64,000 bases of DNA from JAZKHE01 sp040385525 (GTDB lineage: Bacteria; Bacteroidota; Bacteroidia; UBA4408), in contig JAZKHE010000007.1 in the NCBI GenBank assembly GCA_040385525.1, positions 115,683-179,682 on the forward strand, in the 5' to 3' direction. The first letter of the stretch is position 1; each line of letters begins with the position of its first letter. The notes under the pieces were generated by a model, which saw nothing but the letters and a program-made list of their open reading frames with translations, was not told the DNA's origin and made no database searches. The position numbers and the translations under genes are program-made. Shown here piece by piece: positions 17,418-25,600 of this stretch.

Positions 17418-17727
17418 TACGTTGTTAATTTAGAGGGTACGTTGTTTTCTTATTTCAATAAAAAATTTGAAACAAAAAAATATTTTTACAACTATTTTTT
17501 ACATACTTTTTTACAATTATTTTTTTGCCCCCCTACCAAACAGGCTTAAAACACTATGAATACGGACATGTCAAAAAAAACTAAAAGTCAATAGAAAAAA
17601 CATTTTTTTTTACACTTCTTTTTTGGAATATTTGCGTTCGGTTGTTGATAACCCAAAGAAATTAACATTAAGAGAACTATTAAAGAATATTATATAATTA
17701 TTAATTAAAAAAATTGTTTCGCTGCGA
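17418..17727. other. AT-rich region upstream of dnaA with DnaA box and TTTTTACA repeats
   Basis: This is 310 bases without a gene. It contains TGTTGATAA at 17643-17651, the complement of the DnaA box TTATCAACA. TTTTTACA occurs three times at 12-13-base steps (17483, 17496, 17508) and once more at 17607. TACGTTGTT occurs twice near 17421 and 17438. It may hold the autoregulated dnaA promoter and possibly part of an origin, though one DnaA box is too few to call oriC. Confidence 0.45.
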
Positions 17728-19167
17728 ATGAAGATTATGGAGAAAAGTTTTGAAAAAATTTGGGAGAGTTGCCTCGCTGTAATAAAAGATAATGTAAGTC
17801 CACAAAGTTTTAAAACATGGTTTGAGCCAATTAAGGCTGTTAAACTAAGCGAAAGTGTACTTACTATACAAGTACCTAGCCAATTCTTTTACGAGTGGTT
17901 AGAAGAGCATTACATTACCTTATTAAAGAAAACAATTCGTAAAGAATTAGGTGTTGATGGTAGATTAGAATACAATATTATTGTAGAAAACTCTAGTAGC
18001 TCGTCTAAACCATACACTGTTAAACTTCCTGCATCTGATAAAAAGGCTGTAAACAACCCGGCTATGAACATGCCGATTGATTTAAACAGCAAAGGACCTA
18101 AAAATCCATTTATTATTCCAGGATTAAAAAAGATTAATGTTGAATCTCAACTTAACCCTAACTACACATTTGATAATTATGTAGAAGGAGATTGCAATCG
18201 CTTAGCTCGCTCTGCTGGTTATGCTGTAGCAAACAAACCAGGAGGAACCGCATTTAACCCATTATTAATTTATGGTGGTGTTGGTTTAGGAAAAACTCAC
18301 TTAGCACACGCTATTGGTATTCAAATTAAAAACAATTTCCCTAACAAAACTGTATTGTATGTTGGTTCAGAAAAATTCTTCCAACAATATGTAGAGTCTG
18401 TTAGAAATAACGATCAAAACGATTTCATTCATTTTTACCAAATGATTGATGTGTTGATTATTGATGATATTCAGTTTTTAGCAGGTAAAGAAAAAACACA
18501 AGAGATTTTCTTCCACTTGTTTAATCACTTACACCAATCAGGCAAACAAATCGTAATTTGTTCTGATAAAGCGCCAGTAGAAATGTTAGGTTTTGAACCA
18601 CGTTTATTATCTCGCTTTAAATGGGGCTTAGCTGCAGATTTGCAATCGCCAGATTTAGAAACTCGTATCTCTATTTTAGAGAAAAAAGTTTACAACGAAG
18701 GCATTGAATTACCAAAAGATGTAATAGAATATTTATCGTACAGCATTACTGCAAACGTTCGCGAATTAGAAGGTGCTTTAAACTCTTTAATTGCACAATC
18801 TGTTTTAAACAAAAAAACAATTACGCTTGAGTTAGCTAAATCGATGATTGACAAGTTTGTGAAAAACACAGCTCGTGAAGTATCTATCGATTACATACAA
18901 AAAGTTGTTTCTGATTATTTTGACTTACCAATTGAGTTAATGAAATCTAAAACTCGTAAACGTGAAGTAGTACAAGCGCGTCAAATTGCAATGTATTTTT
19001 CTAAGCAAATGACAAAAGCATCGTTAGCAACTATTGGTATGCAATGCGGTGGTAAAGATCACGCAACGGTATTACACGCTTGCAAAACAGTAAACAACTT
19101 AATGGATACTGACAAACGTTTTAAACAATACATCGACGAATTAGATAAACGTATTAGCGTTTTATAA
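17728..19167 (+). CDS. dnaA: Chromosomal replication initiator DnaA
   Basis: DnaA binds DnaA boxes and melts the origin. In the 479-residue protein, domain I covers about 5-85 (KIWESCLAVIKDNVSPQSFK). A linker follows, then the AAA+ domain with Walker A GGVGLGKT at 183-190, Walker B VLIIDDIQFL and sensor segments. Domain IV carries the DnaA signature GGKDHATVLHACKTV, which reads the box. Length is normal. Either ATG 17728 or ATG 17737 (MEKSFEKIW) could be the start; the second fits the usual family N-terminus better, and neither has a clear ribosome-binding site. A DnaA box upstream suggests autoregulation. A perfect palindromic terminator follows. Confidence 0.98.
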   Translation: MKIMEKSFEKIWESCLAVIKDNVSPQSFKTWFEPIKAVKLSESVLTIQVPSQFFYEWLEEHYITLLKKTIRKELGVDGRLEYNIIVENSSSSSKPYTVKLPASDKKAVNNPAMNMPIDLNSKGPKNPFIIPGLKKINVESQLNPNYTFDNYVEGDCNRLARSAGYAVANKPGGTAFNPLLIYGGVGLGKTHLAHAIGIQIKNNFPNKTVLYVGSEKFFQQYVESVRNNDQNDFIHFYQMIDVLIIDDIQFLAGKEKTQEIFFHLFNHLHQSGKQIVICSDKAPVEMLGFEPRLLSRFKWGLAADLQSPDLETRISILEKKVYNEGIELPKDVIEYLSYSITANVRELEGALNSLIAQSVLNKKTITLELAKSMIDKFVKNTAREVSIDYIQKVVSDYFDLPIELMKSKTRKREVVQARQIAMYFSKQMTKASLATIGMQCGGKDHATVLHACKTVNNLMDTDKRFKQYIDELDKRISVL

Positions 19168-19184
19168 TTTAAAATAAATTATTT

Positions 19185-19223
19185 AAAACAGTGAACTAAA
19201 ATTTTAGTTCACTGTTTTTTTTT
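19185..19223 (+). terminator. Terminator after dnaA, perfect 34-bp palindrome
   Basis: AAAACAGTGAACTAAAA is followed directly by its exact reverse complement, with T residues continuing beyond the right arm. The loop must open from the central AAAATTTT. It lies 18 bases after the dnaA stop. Confidence 0.92.
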
Positions 19224-19278
19224 ATAGTAAATTAGCTTACACATTGTAACTGCGAAAAAAGAAGTAGTCTCACTCATA

Positions 19279-19300
19279 AGATTGCTTCGTGCCTCGCAAA
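19279..19300. repeat. Single unit of the AGATTGCTTCGT intergenic repeat
   Basis: The unit reads AGATTGCTTCGTGCCTCGCA followed by AA. It closely resembles 45091-45116 and is related to the inverted pairs at 13510 and 22129. It lies just upstream of the tyrosine phosphatase gene. Confidence 0.6.
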
Positions 19301-19313
19301 TAAAAAAAATAAT

Positions 19314-19781
19314 ATGCAAAAAATAGTAATGGTTTGTTTAGGTAACATTTGTCGTTCGCCAGTAGCAGAAGGTATTTTACGACACAAAGCAAATCAACAC
19401 GGATTAAAAATCACAATTGATTCTGCGGGTACATCTAGTAATCACGAAGGCGAAAATCCTGATAGAAGAAGTCAGGCAAATGCTAAAAAAAATGGTGTAG
19501 ATATTTCAACATTAGTATCGCGCCCATTTACCATAAAAGATTTTGATGCCTTTGATAAAATTTATGTAATGGATGCAAGTAACTATCGCGATGTAAAAGC
19601 TTTAGCGCGCAATGCAAACGACATAGCAAAAGTAGAAATGATTTTAAATTTGGTTTATCCTGGCAGTAACAAAGCTGTACCCGACCCGTACTTTGGTGGC
19701 GAAGAAGGTTTTCAGCAAGTATTTGAATTATTAGATACTGCTTGTGATAGGATTGTGGAACAATTGAGTACAAAGTATTAA
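19314..19781 (+). CDS. Low-molecular-weight protein tyrosine phosphatase
   Basis: This 155-residue cytoplasmic phosphatase dephosphorylates phosphotyrosine in proteins. The P-loop VCLGNICRSP holds Cys8 and Arg14. The second Asp-Pro motif is VPDPYFGGEEGF at about 120-131, providing the general acid Asp. DSAGTSSNHEGENPDRRS is the usual follow-on to the P-loop helix. Length is standard. No bacterial tyrosine kinase gene is adjacent, so its partner is unknown. The last codons and the stop lie inside a direct-repeat hairpin (19767-19857), which may have replaced the original C-terminus. Confidence 0.95.
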   Translation: MQKIVMVCLGNICRSPVAEGILRHKANQHGLKITIDSAGTSSNHEGENPDRRSQANAKKNGVDISTLVSRPFTIKDFDAFDKIYVMDASNYRDVKALARNANDIAKVEMILNLVYPGSNKAVPDPYFGGEEGFQQVFELLDTACDRIVEQLSTKY

Positions 19782-19857
19782 GTACGGAGTACAAAGTAGA
19801 ACATATTAAATACAAAAACAGGGAACAACTTTATACTATTTACTTTGTACTTTGTAC
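19767..19857. repeat. Hairpin of GTACAAAGTA direct repeats at the phosphatase stop codon
   Basis: The left arm has GAGTACAAAGTA and GGAGTACAAAGTAG with AGTA-type links. The right arm has TACTTTGTACTTTGTAC. The arms are complementary, so the whole can fold back. The left arm includes the last four codons and stop of the tyrosine phosphatase. The architecture is the same as at 2531-2618. Confidence 0.7.
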
Positions 19858-19870
19858 AACAAAAAAAATT

Positions 19871-20512
19871 ATGCTAAAAGCGCAGCGTTATAAAAATATA
19901 CTAGATTACTTTGAAACCAATGTTCCTGTTGCAGAAACAGAACTGCATTACAATAACCCTTACGAATTGCTAGTGGCGGTAATACTTTCGGCGCAGTGTA
20001 CCGATAAACGTGTGAATATGGTTACGCCAAAATTATTTAAAGATTTTCCTACGGCAGATAGTTTAGCCAAAGCAGATAGCGACACCATTTTTAATTACAT
20101 ACGCAGCATAAGTTACCCCAACAACAAAGCCAAACACTTGGTGGGCATGGCGCAAATATTAGTAAACGAATTTAAAAATATTGTACCATCCGAAATTGAT
20201 CAACTAATAAAGATGCCCGGTGTAGGCCGAAAAACAGCTAACGTAATTGCATCTGTTGTTTACGATAAACCTGCAATGGCTGTAGACACCCATGTTTTTA
20301 GAGTTTCTGCACGATTGGGTTTAACCACCAATGCAAAAACACCTTTGCAATGCGAACAACAGTTGGTAAAATTTATACCCGAAAAATTAATACCACGCGC
20401 GCACCATTGGCTAATATTACACGGACGCTACACATGTTTAGCACGCACTCCCAAATGCGCAGAATGCCAGCTTACTGAGTGGTGTAAGTATTTTGAGAAG
20501 AAGAAAGTGTGA
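19871..20512 (+). CDS. nth: Endonuclease III
   Basis: Nth is a bifunctional DNA glycosylase/AP lyase that removes oxidised pyrimidines in base excision repair. The 213-residue protein has the helix-hairpin-helix QLIKMPGVGRKTANVI with catalytic Lys121, then VDTHVFRVSARLG with catalytic Asp139. The 4Fe-4S cluster motif is C-x6-C-x2-C-x5-C at Cys189, 196, 199 and 205. The N-terminal LLVAVILSAQCTDKRVN is standard, and length is normal. It follows the tyrosine phosphatase but is separated by the hairpin repeat, so cotranscription is uncertain. Confidence 0.98.
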   Translation: MLKAQRYKNILDYFETNVPVAETELHYNNPYELLVAVILSAQCTDKRVNMVTPKLFKDFPTADSLAKADSDTIFNYIRSISYPNNKAKHLVGMAQILVNEFKNIVPSEIDQLIKMPGVGRKTANVIASVVYDKPAMAVDTHVFRVSARLGLTTNAKTPLQCEQQLVKFIPEKLIPRAHHWLILHGRYTCLARTPKCAECQLTEWCKYFEKKKV

Positions 20513-20609
20513 AATTTTTATGTTAATACATTCTTAAGAATGTTGAAATAATTGCTTTTGATATCCTAGTGTTTTGAGTTAAATTGTGATATAATTAGAA
20601 ATATAATAA

Positions 20610-21293
20610 ATGAAGAAAAAAATCCCTTTAGCAATCTTAGAGTCACTACAACCTTTAGTTCATAAAAACTTAAACCTAGTTGAAACTGTTAAAAATGATG
20701 ATGTTATTTTTCATTTAAAAGACAAAGATCTTCATTCTGATTTATATTATAAAATAATAAGAAAGGAATCATCAAATAATCAATCTGGATATATTATTGA
20801 ATATAAACCAAGTAGCAAAGATGACATTTCTTTGCGGAAAATTTGGATTAAAAATGATTTAGTATCAAACTCAATCCAAAACTGGTTAGCTATTATTGAA
20901 GAGTATAATAATATGTTAACAATTTATGACGACCCCATTATAAAAAGTAATCAAGAACGATTTGAAAAAAAATTTGAGACCCTTGATGAAGATGCAAATT
21001 ATTCATCATTTGACTTACAACAACAAACTTTTCTTTATGAATACTTAAATAATACAAAGTCTATTATTTTAAAACACAATGAAGGTAAAAGTGAGGATGA
21101 GATAGCCGAATTGAAAGATTTAATAAATGACGCAGATGAAATACAAAAAAATCTTACTAAGGAAACAAAAAAAATAATTGTTAAAAGACTTTCTAAATTT
21201 TGGGCAAAAGCTCAAAAATTTGGACTAAATGTAATTCAAGAAATTCTTGTCGCAGTATCATCGGATTTTATACAAAAAATATTAAGCAAATAA
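20610..21293 (+). CDS. Hypothetical protein, 227 residues, helical C-terminus
   Basis: I do not recognise this family. The 227-residue protein has no signal peptide. Residues 1-110 look like a mixed alpha/beta domain (VIFHLKDKDLHSDLYYKII, GYIIEYKPSS). A charged helical section follows (ERFEKKFETLDEDANYSSFD), and then a basic amphipathic C-terminus (KIIVKRLSKFWAKAQKFG) ending in IQEILVAVSSDFIQKILSK, which could insert in or lie on a membrane. It opens a group of three unrecognised same-strand genes between nth and queA. Base use looks more AT-rich than in nth, which may indicate an accessory gene. Confidence 0.7.
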   Translation: MKKKIPLAILESLQPLVHKNLNLVETVKNDDVIFHLKDKDLHSDLYYKIIRKESSNNQSGYIIEYKPSSKDDISLRKIWIKNDLVSNSIQNWLAIIEEYNNMLTIYDDPIIKSNQERFEKKFETLDEDANYSSFDLQQQTFLYEYLNNTKSIILKHNEGKSEDEIAELKDLINDADEIQKNLTKETKKIIVKRLSKFWAKAQKFGLNVIQEILVAVSSDFIQKILSK

Positions 21294-21341
21294 AACATAA
21301 CTCGTTTAAGTTTACAGCGTGTACTTTTTATCCTTATTAAC

Positions 21342-21794
21342 ATGAGTTCATTTGAAAATAAAATATGCGTTAAATGCAATCAGGATTCAATATCTGAAAG
21401 AATATTAAGAATCATTGAATCTACTTGTTACAAATGTGAAAAAGAAATGAAAATAGCTATTGTGACTATTGATGATTATACTAATGGTCCTACTGCTTTT
21501 AATCAAACAGAAATTGAACTAGCAATTGAAAAAGGAGTTTTACTTAAAATGAATTTTTCTAAAACTATGCAAGAAACTTATTTAGCAAATACATGCACTA
21601 ATTGTAATTCATTTACTGGCGAATGGTTTCTATCAAAAGAAAATATAGCTTGTGGAATTGGTGAGTTGAGTTACAATGATTATTATACAGATGTGTATTC
21701 TTGTTCATATTGTGATGATAATTCAGAAATGAACTATGATGACGATTCAGAAATGAATTTGTTTGGAAATTCTGATGAGAATATCCCTTTTTAA
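21342..21794 (+). CDS. Hypothetical zinc-ribbon protein
   Basis: This 150-residue protein is unrecognised, but four CxxC pairs are visible: CVKC near residue 9, CYKC near 30, CTNC near 86 and CSYC near 119. They would form two zinc ribbons or knuckles, which are typical of nucleic-acid or protein-binding modules. Between them lies a short soluble segment with an IELAIEKGVLL helix. The acidic tail contains a duplicated eight-residue unit (DDNSEMNY then DDDSEMNL) encoded by a 24-bp tandem repeat at 21714-21761. It is the second gene of the unknown trio. No enzymatic motif is seen. Confidence 0.7.
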   Translation: MSSFENKICVKCNQDSISERILRIIESTCYKCEKEMKIAIVTIDDYTNGPTAFNQTEIELAIEKGVLLKMNFSKTMQETYLANTCTNCNSFTGEWFLSKENIACGIGELSYNDYYTDVYSCSYCDDNSEMNYDDDSEMNLFGNSDENIPF

Positions 21795-21847
21795 TATAAT
21801 CAGATTAATTTACAATTTCACCACACTCTATGTTTTAATAAGAATTT

Positions 21848-22045
21848 ATGACTAAAAAAACTAAATTAATAATTCTTGGATTTTTAAGTTTATTATTAGG
21901 TATTGTTTCGCTACCACTTTGGTTTATATATATCTTGCTTGTAAACGACGACTATGCTTTTCTAATAATTTTGTGTATTGCTTTTTTTATTTGGGGAATA
22001 CAATTGTTAGTCAAAGCAGAGGGAATCAAATCAACAGACAATTAA
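21848..22045 (+). CDS. Small membrane protein, 65 residues
   Basis: This is a 65-residue protein with two predicted transmembrane helices (LIILGFLSLLLGIVSLPLWF and, after NDDY, AFLIILCIAFFIWGIQLLV). The N-terminus is basic (MTKKTK) and the tail polar. No family is recognised. It lies 53 bases after the zinc-ribbon gene on the same strand and may be cotranscribed with it. Small two-helix proteins can be subunits, immunity or stress proteins; nothing here decides among these. Confidence 0.6.
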   Translation: MTKKTKLIILGFLSLLLGIVSLPLWFIYILLVNDDYAFLIILCIAFFIWGIQLLVKAEGIKSTDN

Positions 22046-22128
22046 CAAGATTTATATTGCGGCATTGAAGCACAACTCGGATGTTTTATTTAAGAGTAAT
22101 TTTTCTGGGTGCATTTTATATTAAAACA

Positions 22129-22213
22129 CATCCATCAGATTACTTCGTTAATACTCGAAATGGCTTAGTGGAGAGATGTTTCGTTGCACTCAACATGACA
22201 AGCTACGTGTGAG
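22129..22213. repeat. Intergenic repeat pair, AGATTACTTCGT / AGATGTTTCGTTGCACTC
   Basis: Two degenerate copies of the repeat seen at 13510 lie in direct order. The first is CAGATTACTTCGTTAATACT followed by CG, and the second is AGATGTTTCGTTGCACTCAA followed by CATGACAAG. They fill the gap between the small membrane gene and the convergent queA. Confidence 0.6.
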
Positions 22214-22282
22214 TTTTGTTTGTAAACCAGACGCTGGAAGGATTTCATTCTACAATTGTAATTCCTAAAAACTATTTATTAA

Positions 22283-23485
22283 TTACAAAAACAAAACAGA
22301 GCTATCGCCATAACTTAAAAAACGATAATTATTTTGCAGAGCATGTTCGTAAATGCTTTTCCAGTTGTTATTGGTAAAGGCTGCAACTAACAACAGTAAA
22401 GTACTTTGGGGCTGATGAAAATTAGTAATAAGTATATCTACAATTTTAAACTGATAAGTGGGCACAATAATTATTTGTGTTTTACCACGTAATTCATCAA
22501 TGTTATTCGCATTCATCCAACTTAGTAAATTTTTTAATACTAATTCTTTACTTGGTAAATCTGTAGTGTTTTGATAAGGCTCCCATTGATTTACTAAGCA
22601 ATTATTTGCATCTATTGATTTGTTGTTACACAATTGCAAAGCAAGCCAGTATAAACTTTCTAAAGTGCGAAGCGACGTAGTGCCAACTGCTAACGTATTT
22701 TTAAATTGTTTTGCTAATAACTCAATTGTATTTTTTTCAATATAAAATTCTTCAGCGTGCATACTATGCTCTGAAACATTTTCTGATTTTACAGGCATAA
22801 AAGTACCTGCGCCTACATGCAAGGTTACATTAGAAAAAAAACATCCGTTTGCTTTTAAACTTGCCAGCACTTCATCTGTAAAGTGTAATCCTGCTGTTGG
22901 AGCAGCAACCGAACCTTTTAATTCTGCAAAAACAGTTTGGTAATTTTGTTCGTCTTGCTGATTAGCTTTTCTTTTAAAATAAGGTGGCAAAGGAATATTC
23001 CCAACAAAGTGCAATATTTCTGCAAAATTGTGTTCGCTATTCCATTCAAATTTTATAATGGGCTTATTTTCTGATTCTATTTTAGTGGCAGTAAGCACAT
23101 AATTTTGATTATTATCAGTGTAATCTAATTGCAAAGCAGGTTCTCTAAACTTAGCTGCATTACCAATTAAACACTCCCACTCGCTCGTTTTTAAATCGAA
23201 CATTGCTTCTTGCACTGGTTTGTTTTTAGGACTCAAACAAAACAATTCAATTGTTGCTCCTGTTGAATTTTTAAAAAATAAACGCGCTTGTACTACTTTG
23301 GTATTGTTGTAAATTATTAAACTATTTTTTGGAATTACAGTATGTAATTCACTAAAAATTAAATCGTTTATTGTTTGATTTTTATATACCAATAATTTAG
23401 AAGAATCTCTTGGAGAAGCAGGTTCTTTAGCAATTCTTTCGTCGGGTAAATTGTACGTAAAATCAGTAATAGAAATGGGTTCCAT
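22283..23485 (-). CDS. queA: S-adenosylmethionine:tRNA ribosyltransferase-isomerase
   Basis: QueA moves the ribosyl part of SAM to preQ1-modified tRNA, giving epoxyqueuosine in the queuosine pathway. At 400 residues it is about 50 longer than typical QueA, with extra sequence in the middle and near residues 280-310. Family motifs are clear: DERIAKEPASPRDSSKLLV near the N-terminus, NNTKVVQARL, HVGNIPLPPYF in the form HFVGNIPLPPYFKR, GSVAAPTAGLHFT, LHVGAGTFMPVK and the C-terminal ITNFHQPQSTLLLLVAAF. It is followed after three bases, on its upstream side, by the DUF4442 gene, so it may end the minus-strand run that begins at 27002. Confidence 0.96.
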   Translation of the reverse strand: MEPISITDFTYNLPDERIAKEPASPRDSSKLLVYKNQTINDLIFSELHTVIPKNSLIIYNNTKVVQARLFFKNSTGATIELFCLSPKNKPVQEAMFDLKTSEWECLIGNAAKFREPALQLDYTDNNQNYVLTATKIESENKPIIKFEWNSEHNFAEILHFVGNIPLPPYFKRKANQQDEQNYQTVFAELKGSVAAPTAGLHFTDEVLASLKANGCFFSNVTLHVGAGTFMPVKSENVSEHSMHAEEFYIEKNTIELLAKQFKNTLAVGTTSLRTLESLYWLALQLCNNKSIDANNCLVNQWEPYQNTTDLPSKELVLKNLLSWMNANNIDELRGKTQIIIVPTYQFKIVDILITNFHQPQSTLLLLVAAFTNNNWKSIYEHALQNNYRFLSYGDSSVLFL

Positions 23486-23488
23486 ATT

Positions 23489-23968
23489 CTAAAAAACTCC
23501 TTTTTCTTCTTTAATTGCTTTTCTAATAATTACAAGAATTTTAAATGAAACGCACACTTCACCTTGCTCATTTTTTAATTCTATGGTATGAAATTTTTTA
23601 AATTTGCCATCTCTTTCAACACTTTGCTCTGCTTCCAAAATTTCGGCATCAGTAATTCTAAATTGCAAATACATATTGGTGTTTGATGGCTTGCTGTAAT
23701 CGCCTTCTATATGACGAACCCAAGCTTCCATTTTTACTTTTCTATGCGCAAAAATATTCCAATACATCATGGCGTAAAATGGATCGGCTGCCGAAAAAAG
23801 TGTTCCTCCAAAAATGCTTCCTTGCAAATTTTTATTAATCCACGATTTTTTGATAACTACATCTACTTCTTTAAAATCTTTACTAATGCGCTTTGTAACC
23901 ACTCTGTTAAACAACAAAGGTGGATACAAATTCATAATCCATTTACCAGTAAACGCGGAATAAGCCAT
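23489..23968 (-). CDS. DUF4442 hotdog-fold protein, putative thioesterase
   Basis: This 159-residue protein of the DUF4442/PaaI-like hotdog group has GSIFGGTLFSAADPFYAMMY at about 50-69, matching the loop-helix that forms the hotdog active site. A segment on acyl-chain-like binding follows (RHIEGDYSKPSNTNMYLQF). The ATG at 23966-23968 is chosen because it overlaps the stop of the upstream glycosyltransferase as TAATG, a sign of translational coupling. An open frame nine codons longer exists but would overlap that gene more. The true substrate is unknown. Confidence 0.82.
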   Translation of the reverse strand: MAYSAFTGKWIMNLYPPLLFNRVVTKRISKDFKEVDVVIKKSWINKNLQGSIFGGTLFSAADPFYAMMYWNIFAHRKVKMEAWVRHIEGDYSKPSNTNMYLQFRITDAEILEAEQSVERDGKFKKFHTIELKNEQGEVCVSFKILVIIRKAIKEEKGVF

Positions 23969-25599
23969 TATTTTTGTTTTGCAGGGCGATACCAAAAATC
24001 AAAACCGCCTTGTCTTCCTAAATAAAAAATGTGTTTTTTATTATCTAATTCGTGGTGTGTTATTTTAGTAACTAAATAAACGTCTTTACTGATTTTACCA
24101 TCAATTAAATTATCATCAATACCATCAATTTTATTTTCGTGCTGAGGCTTTTTAAAATAGTAATAATGCGCATAACTTTTAAAGCCTACGGGGCTAACAA
24201 TTACATTCTTTCCTGATAAAGCTTCATAAAAATTAATAGCTGGGGATTGCAAAAACCTTTCAATTTTTGGCACAACAACTGCTAAAAAAAGAAACATAAA
24301 AGTAGCTGTAGAAAAAAACAATAAATACACTTGTTGTTTTATTCCACTTTTTAATTTAAAAAATACAATTATTACAATTACAAGCAAAAATATTCCTATT
24401 AAAAATTCGTAACCATTCCAGCTTGCAGGATACCGTAAACTTGCTATTGCAAATTCATCATTCATGTAGGGAACAATGTATTTAGTATTTGCAGAAACAA
24501 ATGGCATAAACGCAAATGCAACAGAAACAATTGAGCCAACAATTAAAAAAGTTAAACGCAAACTAAAACGCGGAAACTTTTTATGCTCTGACAAAAAATA
24601 CAAATAGTTTGCAGCAATGTAGGATAATGGCAAATAGCATAATGAAGAGTAATGAATTATTTTTGTTTTAACCAAAGAGAATAAAATTAAAACTGTCCAA
24701 AATAATATTTTACTCCACAATAAAAAGCTATCATTTTTAGATTTTTTATCTTTATTTGCTTTTTTAACCAGCTTAGGCAAAGCAAAAATAGAGATGGGAA
24801 AACACAGAAAAAAAACAACTAAAAAATGATAAAAAAATGGTTGTCCGTGCCCAGAATCGGGTGTGGAGAACAAACGTACTTGGTAATCGATAAACTCTGT
24901 TAAAAATGAAGTGCCATGCTTTATGGTTTCGTAACCAAACCAAATGCTAGAAACCGCAAACGAACTTAAAACAAACAACACAACATTTTGCCACTTAATC
25001 GTTTTAAAAGATTTGGTATAGAATAAATAAACAAGAGCCGTTATCAATAAAATAATTACTGCAACCGGGCCTTTTGTTATAATTGCTAAACCCAAAAATA
25101 AACCGCCAAGCAAAGCTTGTTTATTAGATGATGACTTTATGGTTTCTAAAATAAAATAGCCAGAAACAAAAATAAAGTAGTTATACCAAGGGTCGATAAT
25201 TCCCGATTTAAAATACAAAAAAGGAAGAATTGACGAACCAAAACACAATGCCCAAAATATTCCGAATTTAGAATTTTTTAATTTTTTACCGATTGTGTAT
25301 ATCGTAAGTAAACTTACAACTCCACAAATTACGTTTGGAAAGCGGGCTGCAAATTCTGTTACGCCAAAAATTTTCATAGAAATTGCTTGCATCCAAAAAA
25401 ACAAGGGCGGCTTTTCCCAAAATGGTTTGTAATCTATTTGAACACGAGAATAATTACCTGTAACAAGCATTTCGCGCGCGCTCTCAGCAAAATTAATTTC
25501 GTCCCAATCAAAAAGATGTGTTGAGCCAATAAAAGGCAAATAAAATAGAATTGCAATACATGCAATATTTAAGTAATTTTTATCGAATGATTTTTCCAT
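23968..25599 (-). CDS. ArnT/GT39-like membrane glycosyltransferase
   Basis: This is a 543-residue inner-membrane glycosyltransferase of the GT39/GT83 (PMT/ArnT) group, which takes sugars from polyprenyl-phosphate donors on the periplasmic side. The first periplasmic loop holds FDWDEINFAESAREMLVTGN with the Asp-Glu pair, and the PFWEKPPLFFWMQA segment is a family hallmark. About ten hydrophobic helices follow, and a small C-terminal domain contains KNVIVSPVGFKSYAHYYYFKK. It belongs to a run with a GT2 enzyme and a PAP2 phosphatase, which together could make, use and recycle a lipid-linked sugar. The acceptor (lipid A, glycan or protein) is not decided. Confidence 0.88.
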   Translation of the reverse strand: MEKSFDKNYLNIACIAILFYLPFIGSTHLFDWDEINFAESAREMLVTGNYSRVQIDYKPFWEKPPLFFWMQAISMKIFGVTEFAARFPNVICGVVSLLTIYTIGKKLKNSKFGIFWALCFGSSILPFLYFKSGIIDPWYNYFIFVSGYFILETIKSSSNKQALLGGLFLGLAIITKGPVAVIILLITALVYLFYTKSFKTIKWQNVVLFVLSSFAVSSIWFGYETIKHGTSFLTEFIDYQVRLFSTPDSGHGQPFFYHFLVVFFLCFPISIFALPKLVKKANKDKKSKNDSFLLWSKILFWTVLILFSLVKTKIIHYSSLCYLPLSYIAANYLYFLSEHKKFPRFSLRLTFLIVGSIVSVAFAFMPFVSANTKYIVPYMNDEFAIASLRYPASWNGYEFLIGIFLLVIVIIVFFKLKSGIKQQVYLLFFSTATFMFLFLAVVVPKIERFLQSPAINFYEALSGKNVIVSPVGFKSYAHYYYFKKPQHENKIDGIDDNLIDGKISKDVYLVTKITHHELDNKKHIFYLGRQGGFDFWYRPAKQK

Positions 25600-25600
25600 T

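Noticed and set aside
17418..17727. Origin of replication
   Set aside because: Only one good DnaA box is visible and the GC skew of the chromosome cannot be judged from the window.
20610..22045. Prophage or integrative element
   Set aside because: No integrase, tail, capsid, or attachment repeats are seen; three small genes do not justify the call.
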